DNA of 64,000 nt from SSF14 sp037045585 (lineage in GTDB: Bacteria; Actinomycetota; Acidimicrobiia; Acidimicrobiales; Microtrichaceae), in NCBI GenBank assembly GCA_037045585.1, contig JBAOIR010000055.1, positions 62,001 through 126,000 of the forward strand, given 5' to 3'. A program made the position numbers and the translations under genes. Positions 7,164 to 15,547 of this stretch are shown one piece after another. Position 1 is the first letter of the stretch, and the number at the start of each line of letters is the position of its first letter. The notes beneath the pieces are model-generated. The model saw only the letters and a program-made list of their open reading frames with translations. It searched no databases and was not told where the DNA came from.

Positions 7164-8821
7164 CGACCCACCTCCACAGTTCAACTGTGGAGGATCGGTC
7201 ATCGGTCGCCCCTACGATCGCGACGGCCCCGACGACTTCCACCGACGAGCCTTCCACTGACGAGCGTGCCACCGGGCTGACGCCGACCGACTACCTCAGG
7301 CGGATCCTCACGGCGCAGATCGGCGACCGGGCCGTGGAGTCGTCGCTCGACGCCGCGCCACGGCTCAGCGAGCGCCTCGGCAACCGGGTGCTGCTCAAGC
7401 GCGAGGACCAACAGCCCGTCTTCAGCTTCAAGTTGCGCGGTGCCTACAACAAGATGGCGAACCTCGACGCCGCCGCCCTGGCCCGCGGGGTCATCTGCGC
7501 GTCGGCCGGCAACCACGCACAGGGCGTGGCGCTGAGTGCGCGGGAGTTGGGCACGAGGGCCGTCGTCGTCATGCCGGTCACGACGCCGGAACTCAAGGTC
7601 GACGCCGTGCGAGCGCTCGGTGCCGAGGTGGTGCTGGCAGGAGAGAGCTACTCCGACGCCCACGAGGTCGCGCTGGTGCATCAGCGCGAGCGCGGGCTCA
7701 CGTTCGTCCACCCGTTCGACGATCCCGACGTGATCGCGGGGCAGGGCACCGTCGCCATGGAGCTGTTGCGCCAGCACCAGGGCCGCCTCGACGCAGTCTT
7801 CGTCGCGGTGGGAGGCGGAGGTCTGATCTCGGGGATCGCCAACTACGTCAAGGCGGTCCGGCCCGAGATCAAGGTCATCGGTGTGCAGACGTCCGACTCC
7901 GACGCGATGATCCGATCCGTCGACGCCGGCCACCGCGTCGAGCTCGAGAACGTCGGACTGTTCTCCGACGGCACGGCGGTCCGCATGGTGGGCGAGGAGA
8001 CGTTCCGCATCGTCACCGACCTCGTCGACGACCTGATCCGCGTCGACACCGACGCCGTGTGCGCCGCGATCAAGGACGTGTTCCTCGACACGCGCAGCAT
8101 CGTCGAGCCGGCCGGAGCGCTCGGGCTCGCCGGCCTCAAGGCCTACGTCGCCGACCACGGCACGCTCGGCGAGACCTATGCGACGATCCTGTGCGGCGCC
8201 AACATGAACTTCGACCGGCTCCGCTTCGTCGCCGATCGAGCCGAGGTCGGCGAGGAGCGAGAGGTGTTGCTCGCCGTCACGATCCCTGAGGTCCCCGGGA
8301 GCTTCCGCCGGTTCGCCGAACTGGTCGGTTCGCTCCCCGGCGGGCCCCGCAACGTGACCGAGTTCAACTACCGCCTGAGCGGACGCTCCGACGCCCACGT
8401 GTTCGTCGGACTCACCACGTCGGTTCGCGGTGAGTCCACGACGATCGCCGATCGGTTCCGCAGCGCGGGCTTCGCCACGATCGACCTGACCCACGACGAC
8501 CTGGCCAAGGAACACCTCCGGCACATGGTCGGCGGTCGTGATCCGCTGGCCAACGACGAGCGACTGTTCCGCTTCGAGTTCCCCGAGCGCCCGGGAGCGC
8601 TGCTCCGCTTCCTCGACCTCATGGCGCCGAGCTGGAACATCAGCCTCTTCCACTATCGGAATCAGGGCGCCGACTACGGGCGGGTGCTGGTCGGCCTGCA
8701 GGTTCCGAGCGGGGACGCCGCGGCGGTCGATACCTTCCTGGCGTCACTCGGGTTCCCCTTCATCGAGGAGAGCAGCAACCCGGCCTACCGCCTCTTCCTC
8801 CAGACGAGCGGCGACGCCTAG
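7160..8821 (+). CDS. ilvA: Threonine ammonia-lyase, biosynthetic type
   Basis: A 553-residue PLP enzyme that deaminates threonine to 2-oxobutanoate, the first step of isoleucine synthesis. The PLP lysine is in FSFKLRGAYNKM (about Lys91); SAGNHAQGVALSA and the glycine loop VGGGGLISGI bind the cofactor phosphate. The C-terminal third has two ACT-like regulatory domains (VTIPEVPGSFRRFAELV and FEFPERPGALLRFLDLM), typical of the isoleucine-inhibited form. The start is uncertain: GTG 7160 overlaps the GH3 stop, while GTG 7187 lies inside a perfect palindrome. The first 45 residues are Thr/Ser-rich and not conserved. Confidence 0.92.
   Translation: MTTHLHSSTVEDRSSVAPTIATAPTTSTDEPSTDERATGLTPTDYLRRILTAQIGDRAVESSLDAAPRLSERLGNRVLLKREDQQPVFSFKLRGAYNKMANLDAAALARGVICASAGNHAQGVALSARELGTRAVVVMPVTTPELKVDAVRALGAEVVLAGESYSDAHEVALVHQRERGLTFVHPFDDPDVIAGQGTVAMELLRQHQGRLDAVFVAVGGGGLISGIANYVKAVRPEIKVIGVQTSDSDAMIRSVDAGHRVELENVGLFSDGTAVRMVGEETFRIVTDLVDDLIRVDTDAVCAAIKDVFLDTRSIVEPAGALGLAGLKAYVADHGTLGETYATILCGANMNFDRLRFVADRAEVGEEREVLLAVTIPEVPGSFRRFAELVGSLPGGPRNVTEFNYRLSGRSDAHVFVGLTTSVRGESTTIADRFRSAGFATIDLTHDDLAKEHLRHMVGGRDPLANDERLFRFEFPERPGALLRFLDLMAPSWNISLFHYRNQGADYGRVLVGLQVPSGDAAAVDTFLASLGFPFIEESSNPAYRLFLQTSGDA
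7171..7193. promoter_or_regulatory. Perfect 23-base palindrome at the ilvA start
   Basis: CCTCCACAGTT and AACTGTGGAGG are exact inverted repeats around a single C, directly after the GH3 stop and over the 5' end of ilvA. It could be an operator, a transcript hairpin near the ilvA start region, or a weak terminator of the GH3 gene. No T-run follows. Confidence 0.5.
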
Positions 8822-8827
8822 CGCAGT

Positions 8828-10387
8828 TCAGCAGCTTGCGGCGCGTTCGGCGTCGAGCGGCAGGAAGCCGATCGCCGTGGTCGTCGGCGACTCGGGAGCG
8901 GTCGTCGTCGTGGTCGTGGTCGTGGTCGACGGCGCGCCCGAGCCGGACGTCGCCGTGGTGCTCGTCGTCGGCACGGTCGTCGACGTGGTCGAGCTCGTCG
9001 TGGTGGTCCCCTTGCCGGTGCGCCGCTCGTTGATGACGGGCACCGGCACCTGGTCGAGCGGTCGTGCAGTCTCGAGCAACGCCAGCGGAGTCGCGCCCGG
9101 GAGGAGTTCGAGGCGGCGACCCGGGAGATCGGCGTCGAACTCGAAGGTCACCTCGCCGTCGAGCCACGAGGCGAGCACCCGGGCCGCCTCGACGCCGCGT
9201 AGGCCGTACCGGATCACGGCGCCGGGTCGCTTGCCGCTCGACGTCACCGACGAGTCCTCGGTGCCGGCGTCGAAGCCGATTGCATCGAGCTGGTCGCCGA
9301 GCGTGGCCAACGACGTCGCCGACGCGGGGAGGCCGACGATCACGTCACCCGGCTGCACCTGCCCCGGTTCGCGGATCCCGCGATAGATGTCGAGAAGTCC
9401 CTCCGCCTGATCCCAGACGACCAGCTGGTACGAGATCTTCGGATTCCCGCCCGAGACGGTCGGGATCTGCTCGGAGGTCAGTTCCTGCACCGAGAAGTCG
9501 CGGAAGGTCACGATGAGGTCTTGGATCTCGCCGACACTCAGATCGTCGTCCTTCTCGACCGATCCGAGCGCGGCGTTGATGAGGCCGTACGCCGTCGTGG
9601 GGTTCTTGATGCCCTCGTCGATGGCGCGTTGTGCCGCCTGTCGGATGAAGTCCTGTTGACGGGTGATGCGGCCGAGATCGCTCGAGCCGTCGGTGATCCA
9701 CTTGGCCTTGGGGTCGTAGGTCTCGCCGGTCTGGTAGCGCAGGTGGCGGGACCGCGCGTATGCGAGCGCCTGCACCGGATCGATGACGATGCACCCGGTC
9801 TCGGGGAGGAACAAGCTGGTCTTCCGGTCCGAGATCGGGTGCTCGTTGTAGACGGGAATGCCGCCGAGGACATCGATGATGTCGCGGAACCCTTTGAAGT
9901 CGACCTTCACGTAGTTGTCGATCGAGATGCCGAAGTTGTGCTTGATCGTGGCGATGAGCGTGTTCGGGCCGTCGTTGCCGCCGAACGCCGAATTGATCTT
10001 GCTCTTGGACCACGACGGGGCGATCGGTACCCAGGTGTCGCGGGGGATCGACAGCAATGACGCCGACTCGGTGAACGGGTCGACGCGCAGGATCATGATG
10101 ACGTCGGCGAGGTTCTCGCCCTCACGGCCGGCCTGGACCGGATCGTCCTCGTCGAGGCCGGCGCCGCTGTCGGTGCCGACGAGCAGGATGTTTCTCGGCC
10201 CGGTCGCATCGGGACGTTGGCGGGCCTCCGAGCCGATGTCGATCGTCGGGAGTTCGGATGCCTTCGCCCGGACGAGATTGAACGTGCCCGCGACACCGAG
10301 GCAGGCGACGACGAGAAGGGAGTTCACGAGGAGGAGCAGCCGCTGGGGCCAGGTGCGTCGACCCCGCCGGTTGCGACGGCGAGTCAT
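8828..10387 (-). CDS. LytR-CpsA-Psr (LCP) family cell-wall glycopolymer ligase
   Basis: A 519-residue type II membrane protein: Arg-rich cytoplasmic start, one transmembrane segment (about residues 15-38, RLLLLVNSLLVVACLGVAG), then an extracellular LCP domain. Conserved LCP motifs are ILLVGTDSGAG, ADVIMILRVDP, LLSIPRDTWVPI, KINSAFG, NYVKVDFKGF and the catalytic Arg cluster AYARSRHLRY. A LytR C-terminal-type domain follows (about 340-440), and the protein ends in a Thr/Ser-rich tail. LCP enzymes attach glycopolymers such as arabinogalactan or teichoic acids to peptidoglycan. Convergent with ilvA, 6 bases apart. Confidence 0.9.
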   Translation of the reverse strand: MTRRRNRRGRRTWPQRLLLLVNSLLVVACLGVAGTFNLVRAKASELPTIDIGSEARQRPDATGPRNILLVGTDSGAGLDEDDPVQAGREGENLADVIMILRVDPFTESASLLSIPRDTWVPIAPSWSKSKINSAFGGNDGPNTLIATIKHNFGISIDNYVKVDFKGFRDIIDVLGGIPVYNEHPISDRKTSLFLPETGCIVIDPVQALAYARSRHLRYQTGETYDPKAKWITDGSSDLGRITRQQDFIRQAAQRAIDEGIKNPTTAYGLINAALGSVEKDDDLSVGEIQDLIVTFRDFSVQELTSEQIPTVSGGNPKISYQLVVWDQAEGLLDIYRGIREPGQVQPGDVIVGLPASATSLATLGDQLDAIGFDAGTEDSSVTSSGKRPGAVIRYGLRGVEAARVLASWLDGEVTFEFDADLPGRRLELLPGATPLALLETARPLDQVPVPVINERRTGKGTTTTSSTTSTTVPTTSTTATSGSGAPSTTTTTTTTTAPESPTTTAIGFLPLDAERAASC

Positions 10388-10519
10388 GGGTCGAGGATGG
10401 TAGCCAGGAACGCCGTGTTCCGGACTTCGCCCGCGTCACATCGTCCGACCCGAGGGCAAGTAATCTCCAGACCTGTCCTTCGCCACCGCGCGAAGGACCA
10501 CACCGGCGGGGAGGCCGTG

Positions 10520-10894
10520 GTGACCGACAACCCGACTGGGATTCCCCCGATGACGTTCGCTGACGGTGTCGACTCACTCGACATCCGGCTGCTGGAGCGT
10601 CCCGACGTCGTGCGCTGCGTCGTCTCGGGCGAGGTGACGATGGACACCCGCGATCAGCTCGTCGAGTGTCTCGAGGCGCTGATCGACGCTCGCCACGAGC
10701 GAATCGAGATCGACCTTGCCGCGGTGAGTTTCATGGACTCGCAGGGGCTTTGGGCGCTCATGCGGGCGCGCCAGCATGCCGAGCAGACCGGGGCCGGCGC
10801 GACGCTGACGATCATCGCCGCGGCCCCGATGGTGCAGCGGCTGCTGCACATGACGACCGTCGATTCCGTCTTCGGGTACTCCGCTCCCCGATGA
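10520..10894 (+). CDS. STAS domain anti-sigma factor antagonist
   Basis: A 124-residue single-domain STAS protein of the SpoIIAA/RsbV type. CVVSGEVTMDTRDQLVECL is the first strand-helix unit and IDLAAVSFMDSQGLWALMRA contains the conserved Ser (MDS) phosphorylated by the partner anti-sigma kinase in characterised homologues. GTG 10520 was chosen because GGGGAGG lies 6-12 bases upstream; GTG 10517 is also possible. No RsbW/SpoIIAB kinase or sigma gene lies nearby, so the partner must be elsewhere. A second STAS gene follows 109 bases downstream. Confidence 0.85.
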   Translation: MTDNPTGIPPMTFADGVDSLDIRLLERPDVVRCVVSGEVTMDTRDQLVECLEALIDARHERIEIDLAAVSFMDSQGLWALMRARQHAEQTGAGATLTIIAAAPMVQRLLHMTTVDSVFGYSAPR

Positions 10895-11002
10895 GGCGGG
10901 TGCCGTCGACGCCGGTGGTCGTGTGGCCCGTCGTCCGAGCATTCTCAGAAGCCCCGGGGGGTGACGGTGGGGCCGACGGTCATGGCCGGTAGCTTGCAGA
11001 GC

Positions 11003-11356
11003 ATGACCACCTCGAAGGGCGTACCGACGTTCATCGGAGGTGGTGCGCCGTTGCAGGTCGTCTGCTCGACCGCGTCGGATCACCAGGCGATCGCCGTGAG
11101 CGGCGAACTCGACCGCGAGACGACACCGCGACTGGCAACGGTCCTTCACCGGGCCATCGCCGAGGCGCCCGAGCGCATCGAACTCGACCTCTCCGGCGTG
11201 ACGTTCATGGACTCGCAGGGGCTCCGCATCCTGCTCGAAGCCAAGCGACGTGCTGGCGACGACATCGAGATCGTCGTCACCGAGACGTCCGCCCAGGTCG
11301 AGCGCCTGCTGCACACGACCGGCGTCGCCGACGTGCTCGGTCTCGCGTCGCGCTGA
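11003..11356 (+). CDS. STAS domain anti-sigma factor antagonist (second copy)
   Basis: A 117-residue STAS protein similar in plan to the preceding one: IAVSGELDRETTPRLATVL, then LDLSGVTFMDSQGLRILLEA with the phospho-acceptor Ser intact, and a C-terminal VERLLHTTGVADVLG. Both copies share MDSQGL where many homologues have DSSGL, suggesting a local duplication. ATG 11003 begins the conserved region; GTG 10961 and ATG 10982 are in frame upstream. It presumably competes for or partners the same class of anti-sigma kinase. Confidence 0.85.
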   Translation: MTTSKGVPTFIGGGAPLQVVCSTASDHQAIAVSGELDRETTPRLATVLHRAIAEAPERIELDLSGVTFMDSQGLRILLEAKRRAGDDIEIVVTETSAQVERLLHTTGVADVLGLASR

Positions 11357-11358
11357 CC

Positions 11359-11382
11359 ATCGACATCGACATCGACATCGAC
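11359..11382. repeat. ATCGAC x4 tandem repeat
   Basis: Four perfect tandem copies of ATCGAC start three bases after the STAS stop codon, in the convergent intergenic region. Non-coding here; a possible slippage site. Confidence 0.7.
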
Positions 11383-11397
11383 TCCGACCACGCGGAA

Positions 11398-11419
11398 CGG
11401 CGGGCCCGAAGGCCCGCCG
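11398..11419. terminator. 9-bp GC hairpin between convergent genes
   Basis: CGGCGGGCC and GGCCCGCCG form a perfect stem with a CGAA tetraloop. It lies between the end of the STAS gene and the end of the lipoprotein gene on the other strand, so it may end transcription from both sides. There is no T-tract. Confidence 0.6.
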
Positions 11420-11470
11420 TCCCATCGACCGATGGACCCGAGAACGCGCTGGTTCTCGACGGCGCTGGTT

Positions 11471-12076
11471 CTAGAACGCGATGGCCCCGCTCGGCAGGGG
11501 CACCGCGACGATCGGCGGCAACGGCACGACGAGGTCGCCCAGTCCGGGGATACCGAGGCCTGCTCCGTTCACCGTGAACGACGGATCGGTCAACGTGATC
11601 GTCCGCGCCGCGATGTTCAACGTCGCGGCCTTGACGACGACCGTCGACGGCAGGAGCAGGTCGACCTGGGTCGTCAGGTTGATGAGCCCGCAGTTCAAAC
11701 CGACAGTCGACAACGGCAACCGGAGCTGCGGGATGTTCACCACGACGTTCGGCACGGTGATGATCGGGTTGTTCGGGTCCACCCGCACCCCGGGGATCGT
11801 CACGGTGGCGCCGATGATCTGCACGCCCGGAGGCTGGTATCCGATGTTGCAGATCCCGACCGGGATCGTCGTCGCCGGCGGGCGGATCGTGATCGGCGGC
11901 AGCGGGATCGTGAGCGGTCCGAAGTCGATGCCGATGCCACCGCCGCCGGCCGGCGGCGTCTGGGGAGCGCATGCCCCGCCGATCAGGGCGAACGACGCCA
12001 CGAGTCCGACCAGCGGGCCTCGCAACCTCCGCGCGGTCGGTGTCGGTGCGCGGCTGGTCAAACGTTCGTGGTTCAT
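11471..12076 (-). CDS. Predicted lipoprotein with Ile/Val/Pro-rich beta structure
   Basis: A 201-residue protein with an Arg-rich start, a hydrophobic segment and the lipobox LIGGAC (Cys about 36). The mature part is unusual: short strands rich in Ile, Val, Leu and Pro (PLTIPLPPITIRPPATTIP, VTIPGVRVDPNNPIITVPN) with almost no charged residues, which suggests a repetitive beta-rich surface domain. I recognise no family. It is separated from its neighbours by a GC hairpin downstream and about 150 bases upstream. Confidence 0.7.
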   Translation of the reverse strand: MNHERLTSRAPTPTARRLRGPLVGLVASFALIGGACAPQTPPAGGGGIGIDFGPLTIPLPPITIRPPATTIPVGICNIGYQPPGVQIIGATVTIPGVRVDPNNPIITVPNVVVNIPQLRLPLSTVGLNCGLINLTTQVDLLLPSTVVVKAATLNIAARTITLTDPSFTVNGAGLGIPGLGDLVVPLPPIVAVPLPSGAIAF

Positions 12077-12226
12077 GTTCTCTGCCTCCGTGTGGATCGC
12101 TCTGCTTCGGTGTCCCGGGAGTCGAGGTACCCCAGTTGGCCCGTCGCTATGCGACCGAAGTCACAAAACTTGCCGACGTCCCCCGAGGGGCGCGGTCGAG
12201 CCCCCGGATCGGGGCATGATGAGGGC

Positions 12227-12574
12227 ATGGACGCTGCGGTGCAGAACTACATCGACGCCATCGATCCCGAACGCCGTCCGCTGTTCGACCGGTTGCACGA
12301 GCTGCTCCTGCGCGAGTTCCCCGACATCGACGTCGTGATCTCGTACCAGATGCCGACGTACGTCCTCGGCAGCCACCGCGTCTACGTCGCAGCGTGGAAG
12401 CACGGCCTGTCCGTCTACGGGTGGGACCAGGGTCAGGACGGTGGGTTCACCGTGCGACATCCCGAGCTGCTCACCCACAAGGGCACCATCAAGCTCCCTC
12501 CGGCGGCTGCCGCCGACATCGACGATGACGAGTTCGCCGACCTGTTCCGCCACGCGCTCGGTGTGGCCGCCTGA
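12227..12574 (+). CDS. DUF1801 domain protein
   Basis: A 115-residue YdhG-type DUF1801 protein: VQNYIDAIDPERRPLFDRLHELL at the N-terminus, IDVVISYQMPTYVLG, then VYVAAWKHGLSVYGW, and TIKLPPAAAADIDDDEFADLF. ATG 12227 follows a purine-rich GATGAGGGC. It lies 28 bases upstream of the LigD-type polymerase gene on the same strand, so the two are probably cotranscribed. No biochemical role is established for the family. Confidence 0.85.
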   Translation: MDAAVQNYIDAIDPERRPLFDRLHELLLREFPDIDVVISYQMPTYVLGSHRVYVAAWKHGLSVYGWDQGQDGGFTVRHPELLTHKGTIKLPPAAAADIDDDEFADLFRHALGVAA

Positions 12575-12602
12575 CCGTTGACGCCTCGCGTAGCGTTCGG
12601 AC

Positions 12603-13619
12603 GTGGCCACGAAGGAAGAGACGACGATCGAAGTCGACGGGCGTGAGGTCCGCATCTCGAGCCCCAGCAAGGTCTTCTTCAAGGAACGTGGCGAGACCAA
12701 ACTCGACCTCGTCAACTACTACCTCGCCGTCGCCGAGCCGATCATGCGCACGATTCGGGGTCGCGCCACCATGCTCCAGCGGTTCCCCGATGGGGCCAGC
12801 GGGAAGTCGTTCTACCAGAAGCGCGTGCCCGACAACGCCCCCGAGTGGCTGCAGCAGACGTTCGCCAGCACGCCCAACGGCACCCACTCGAACGTGTTGG
12901 TGGTCGCCGACATGGCGCATCTCATCTGGGCCGTGAACCTCGGCTGCCTGGGCTTCCACCCGTGGCCGTACCTCGCTGCGACGCCCGAGACCACCGACGA
13001 GCTGCGCATCGATCTCGACCCGACCCCGGGGCAGACCTTCGACGACATCCGGGCCGCAGGGTTCGAGGTCAAGGCGTTCCTCGACGAGATCGGCATCGAC
13101 GCCTACCCGAAGACGAGCGGCAATCGCGGCCTGCACATCTACGTGCGGCTCGAACCGCGGTGGGACAGCTACGACGTGCGCGCCGCCGCGGTCGCGATGG
13201 CCCGAGAGCTCGAGCGCCGTCGCCCTGACCAGCTCACTGCGGCGTGGTGGAAGGAGGAGCGGGGCAACCGGGTCTTCATCGACTTCAACCAGAACGCGCC
13301 GCACAAGACGGTGTTCGGCGCCTGGTCGGTGCGCTCCCGTGTCGGCGGGCAGGTGTCCGCTCCGCTGACGTGGGACGAACTCGAAACCGTCGAACTCGAC
13401 GACCTGACCCTCGCCAACGTGCCGGGCCGCGTCGCCGCCAACGGCGATCCGTGGGAACCCATGAACGCGAGCCCGCAGTCGATCGAGACGCTGCTCGAGA
13501 TGTCGGCGCGCGACATGGCCGCCGGCCTCATGGACGCGCCGTGGCCGCCGGTGTACCCGAAGCAACCCAACGAGCCACCGCGGGTCGCCCCGAGCCGGGC
13601 GAAGGCCGACCCCGACTGA
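12603..13619 (+). CDS. Stand-alone LigD-type DNA polymerase/primase domain protein
   Basis: A 338-residue protein corresponding to the polymerase domain (AEP superfamily) of the NHEJ protein LigD. The catalytic acidic pair is in RIDLDPTPGQ (Asp137, Asp139), the third Asp in FIDFNQN (Asp227), and SGNRGLHIYV holds the conserved His (about 178). There is no ligase or phosphoesterase domain, and no Ku gene nearby. Such single-domain proteins are common in actinobacteria and can add ribonucleotides at break ends. GTG start at 12603. Whether it acts in end joining or lesion repair cannot be read from the sequence. Confidence 0.9.
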   Translation: MATKEETTIEVDGREVRISSPSKVFFKERGETKLDLVNYYLAVAEPIMRTIRGRATMLQRFPDGASGKSFYQKRVPDNAPEWLQQTFASTPNGTHSNVLVVADMAHLIWAVNLGCLGFHPWPYLAATPETTDELRIDLDPTPGQTFDDIRAAGFEVKAFLDEIGIDAYPKTSGNRGLHIYVRLEPRWDSYDVRAAAVAMARELERRRPDQLTAAWWKEERGNRVFIDFNQNAPHKTVFGAWSVRSRVGGQVSAPLTWDELETVELDDLTLANVPGRVAANGDPWEPMNASPQSIETLLEMSARDMAAGLMDAPWPPVYPKQPNEPPRVAPSRAKADPD

Positions 13620-13632
13620 ACCCTCCCGTGAG

Positions 13633-13672
13633 CGTTCGGGCACGTCGAGCGTTCGCTCGTGCTCGGGGAACG
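13633..13672. terminator. Hairpin between convergent genes
   Basis: CGTTC/GAACG outer arms enclose an imperfect GCACG..AGCG / CGCTCGTGC stem with a 3-base bulge. It lies between the polymerase gene and the convergent pentapeptide-repeat gene. No T-tract. Confidence 0.35.
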
Positions 13673-13698
13673 ACGGCCGACGCGCTGAGCGCGGCACG

Positions 13699-14508
13699 TC
13701 ACCAGTGGGTGGGGCGTCGCAACGATTGCGTCAACCTGGTGGACGCATCACCACGGGCGGCGTTGACCTGGGACTGCGTCAGGAACAGCGCGTCGGTCAG
13801 GTCGGCCCCGTCGAGACGGGCGCCCCGCAGATCGGCGCCGGTGACGTCGGCCCAGCGGAGGTCGGCCTGTCGGAGGTCGGCGCCGACGAGGACGGCTCCC
13901 CGGAGTGAGGCGGCGCGAAGGTCGGCGCTGCGGAGTCGGGCCGCGAAGAGGTCGGCGCCACGATGATCCGGAGGCTCGGCCCGGATGGCTCGACGGACGT
14001 GGTCGCTCGCTTCGGTCAGGAGCTCGTTGGCCGCGGAGCGTTGCGACACGAGATCGAGCTCGTTGACCCTCGTCGGCGGGCCGTCGGCGGCCTGATCGAG
14101 CTCGGCGTACCGACCGCGCAGCCGGTCCCGGAGCGCCGCGGGAACCTCGAGCTGCTCCGCCTCCCCGAGGTACCAGAGCAGCTCGTGCACCTGACGCATG
14201 ATCGGGAGGAGCGCGAACATCTCGGCCTGCGAACCCCGGTCCTGCCGCCAGTCGACGCCACCGAACGTCTCCTGGGAGATCCGCTGCCCGGCACCGAAGC
14301 AGTCGTAGGTCGTGCATCCCGCGAACCCGTCGGCGCGGAGGGTCTGGTGGATCCGGCACCGGAAGGAGATGTCGAGGTTGGGGCAGGGTTCACCGGCCGG
14401 CTTGTCGATCGCGAACTCCGCCGACACGTCGAACCGCAGGGCCACGCAGCACAGACCGAAGCAGTCGGTGCAGTTCGCGTCGAGTCGTGAGCGGTCGACA
14501 GGGTCCAT
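13699..14508 (-). CDS. Cys-rich plus pentapeptide-repeat protein
   Basis: A 269-residue protein in two parts. Residues about 10-80 carry a Cys-rich region (NCTDCFGLCCVA, GEPCPNLD, FRCRIHQTL, AGCTTYDCFGAG) that looks metal-binding, reminiscent of YkgJ-type clusters. A helical linker follows. The C-terminal 75 residues are pentapeptide repeats of the A(D/N)Lxx type (GADLFAARLRSADLRAASLRG, GADLRQADLRWADVTGADL), which fold as a right-handed beta-helix, ending in QVNAARGD. ATG 14508 was chosen; an in-frame ATG at 14564 overlaps the start of the divergent gene. Function unknown. Confidence 0.75.
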   Translation of the reverse strand: MDPVDRSRLDANCTDCFGLCCVALRFDVSAEFAIDKPAGEPCPNLDISFRCRIHQTLRADGFAGCTTYDCFGAGQRISQETFGGVDWRQDRGSQAEMFALLPIMRQVHELLWYLGEAEQLEVPAALRDRLRGRYAELDQAADGPPTRVNELDLVSQRSAANELLTEASDHVRRAIRAEPPDHRGADLFAARLRSADLRAASLRGAVLVGADLRQADLRWADVTGADLRGARLDGADLTDALFLTQSQVNAARGDASTRLTQSLRRPTHW

Positions 14509-14563
14509 GCGGGAGGCGAGGCTACCGGCACCCCCGTCGGATCGGCTGCCGTAGGGTCGCGCC

Positions 14564-15541
14564 ATGCAACGCGTCGTCTGCCAGCAGTGGGGCCCGCCGG
14601 AGGATCTGGAGATCGTCGGGCTCGACGATCCGCACCCGGCGGCCGGTCGAGTGATCGTCGAGGTGGCGGCGGCCGGGGTGAACTTCGTCGACGCCCTCTT
14701 CGTCGCCGGCACGTACCAGATCAAGGTGCCACCGCCCTTCACGCCGGGCAGCGAATGCGCGGGCACCGTGGTTGCCGTCGGTGACGGCGTCTCGACCGTG
14801 TCGGTCGGTGATCGTGTCCTGTCGTCGCTCGGTCTCGGAGCGTGGGCGACGCACGTCGACGTCCCTGCCGACGCCGTGACGCTCGTGCCCGACACCCTCG
14901 ACCTCGCGACCGCAGCTGCGCTCGTCCAGAGCTACTGCACGGCATGGTTCGCGCTCACTCGCCGCACGCACGTCAGTGCCGGCGAGTCGGTGCTCGTGCT
15001 CGGTGCCGCCGGCGGCGTCGGGCTCGCCGGCATCGACGTGGCCCGCGCGCTGGGGGCCACCGTGATCGCTGCCGCCTCGTCCCCCGAGAAGCTCGCTGAC
15101 GCCGTCGCCAAGGGGGCGAGCGGCACCATCGCGTACGAGAGCGAGGACCTCAAAGCCCGAGCCCGCGAGTTGTCGGGCGGTGGGGTGGACGTCGTGATCG
15201 ATCCCGTCGGAGGACGCCACACCGAGGCGGCGTTGCGCTCGCTTCGCCTCGGGGGCCGCCTGCTCGTCATCGGCTTCGCCGCCGGCGACATTCCGTCGCT
15301 CCCGACCAACCAGATCCTGCTCAACAACCGGTCGGTGGTCGGCATCGACTGGGGTGCCTGGGCGATGGGTCACCCGGCCGAGCAGGCGGAGCTGCTCGAC
15401 GAGGTGCTCGGTGCCGTCGCCGACGGACGGCTGCAACCGTCCCCTCCCGCGCAGCGATCCCTTCACGAGGCCGGCACCGTCCTCCGAGAGCTGCTCGATC
15501 GCCGGCTGCGCGGCAAAGTGGTGCTCACCCCGACGCGGTGA
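14564..15541 (+). CDS. NADPH:quinone reductase (zinc-independent MDR family)
   Basis: A 325-residue medium-chain dehydrogenase/reductase. The N-terminal GroES-like domain has ILEVAAAGVN-type (VIVEVAAAGVNFVDALF) and PGSECAGTVVAVG signatures. The Rossmann domain has VLVLGAAGGVGLAGI for NADPH binding. The catalytic zinc ligands of alcohol dehydrogenases are absent, which fits quinone oxidoreductases. It probably reduces quinones or enones in the cytoplasm. It is divergent from the pentapeptide-repeat gene, starting at 14564 with little intergenic space. Confidence 0.88.
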   Translation: MQRVVCQQWGPPEDLEIVGLDDPHPAAGRVIVEVAAAGVNFVDALFVAGTYQIKVPPPFTPGSECAGTVVAVGDGVSTVSVGDRVLSSLGLGAWATHVDVPADAVTLVPDTLDLATAAALVQSYCTAWFALTRRTHVSAGESVLVLGAAGGVGLAGIDVARALGATVIAAASSPEKLADAVAKGASGTIAYESEDLKARARELSGGGVDVVIDPVGGRHTEAALRSLRLGGRLLVIGFAAGDIPSLPTNQILLNNRSVVGIDWGAWAMGHPAEQAELLDEVLGAVADGRLQPSPPAQRSLHEAGTVLRELLDRRLRGKVVLTPTR

Positions 15542-15547
15542 CGTCGG

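Noticed and set aside
11481..12338. Plus-strand frame opposite the 201-residue lipoprotein
   Set aside because: The minus-strand product has a proper signal peptide and lipobox; the plus-strand product has neither signature nor start signal.
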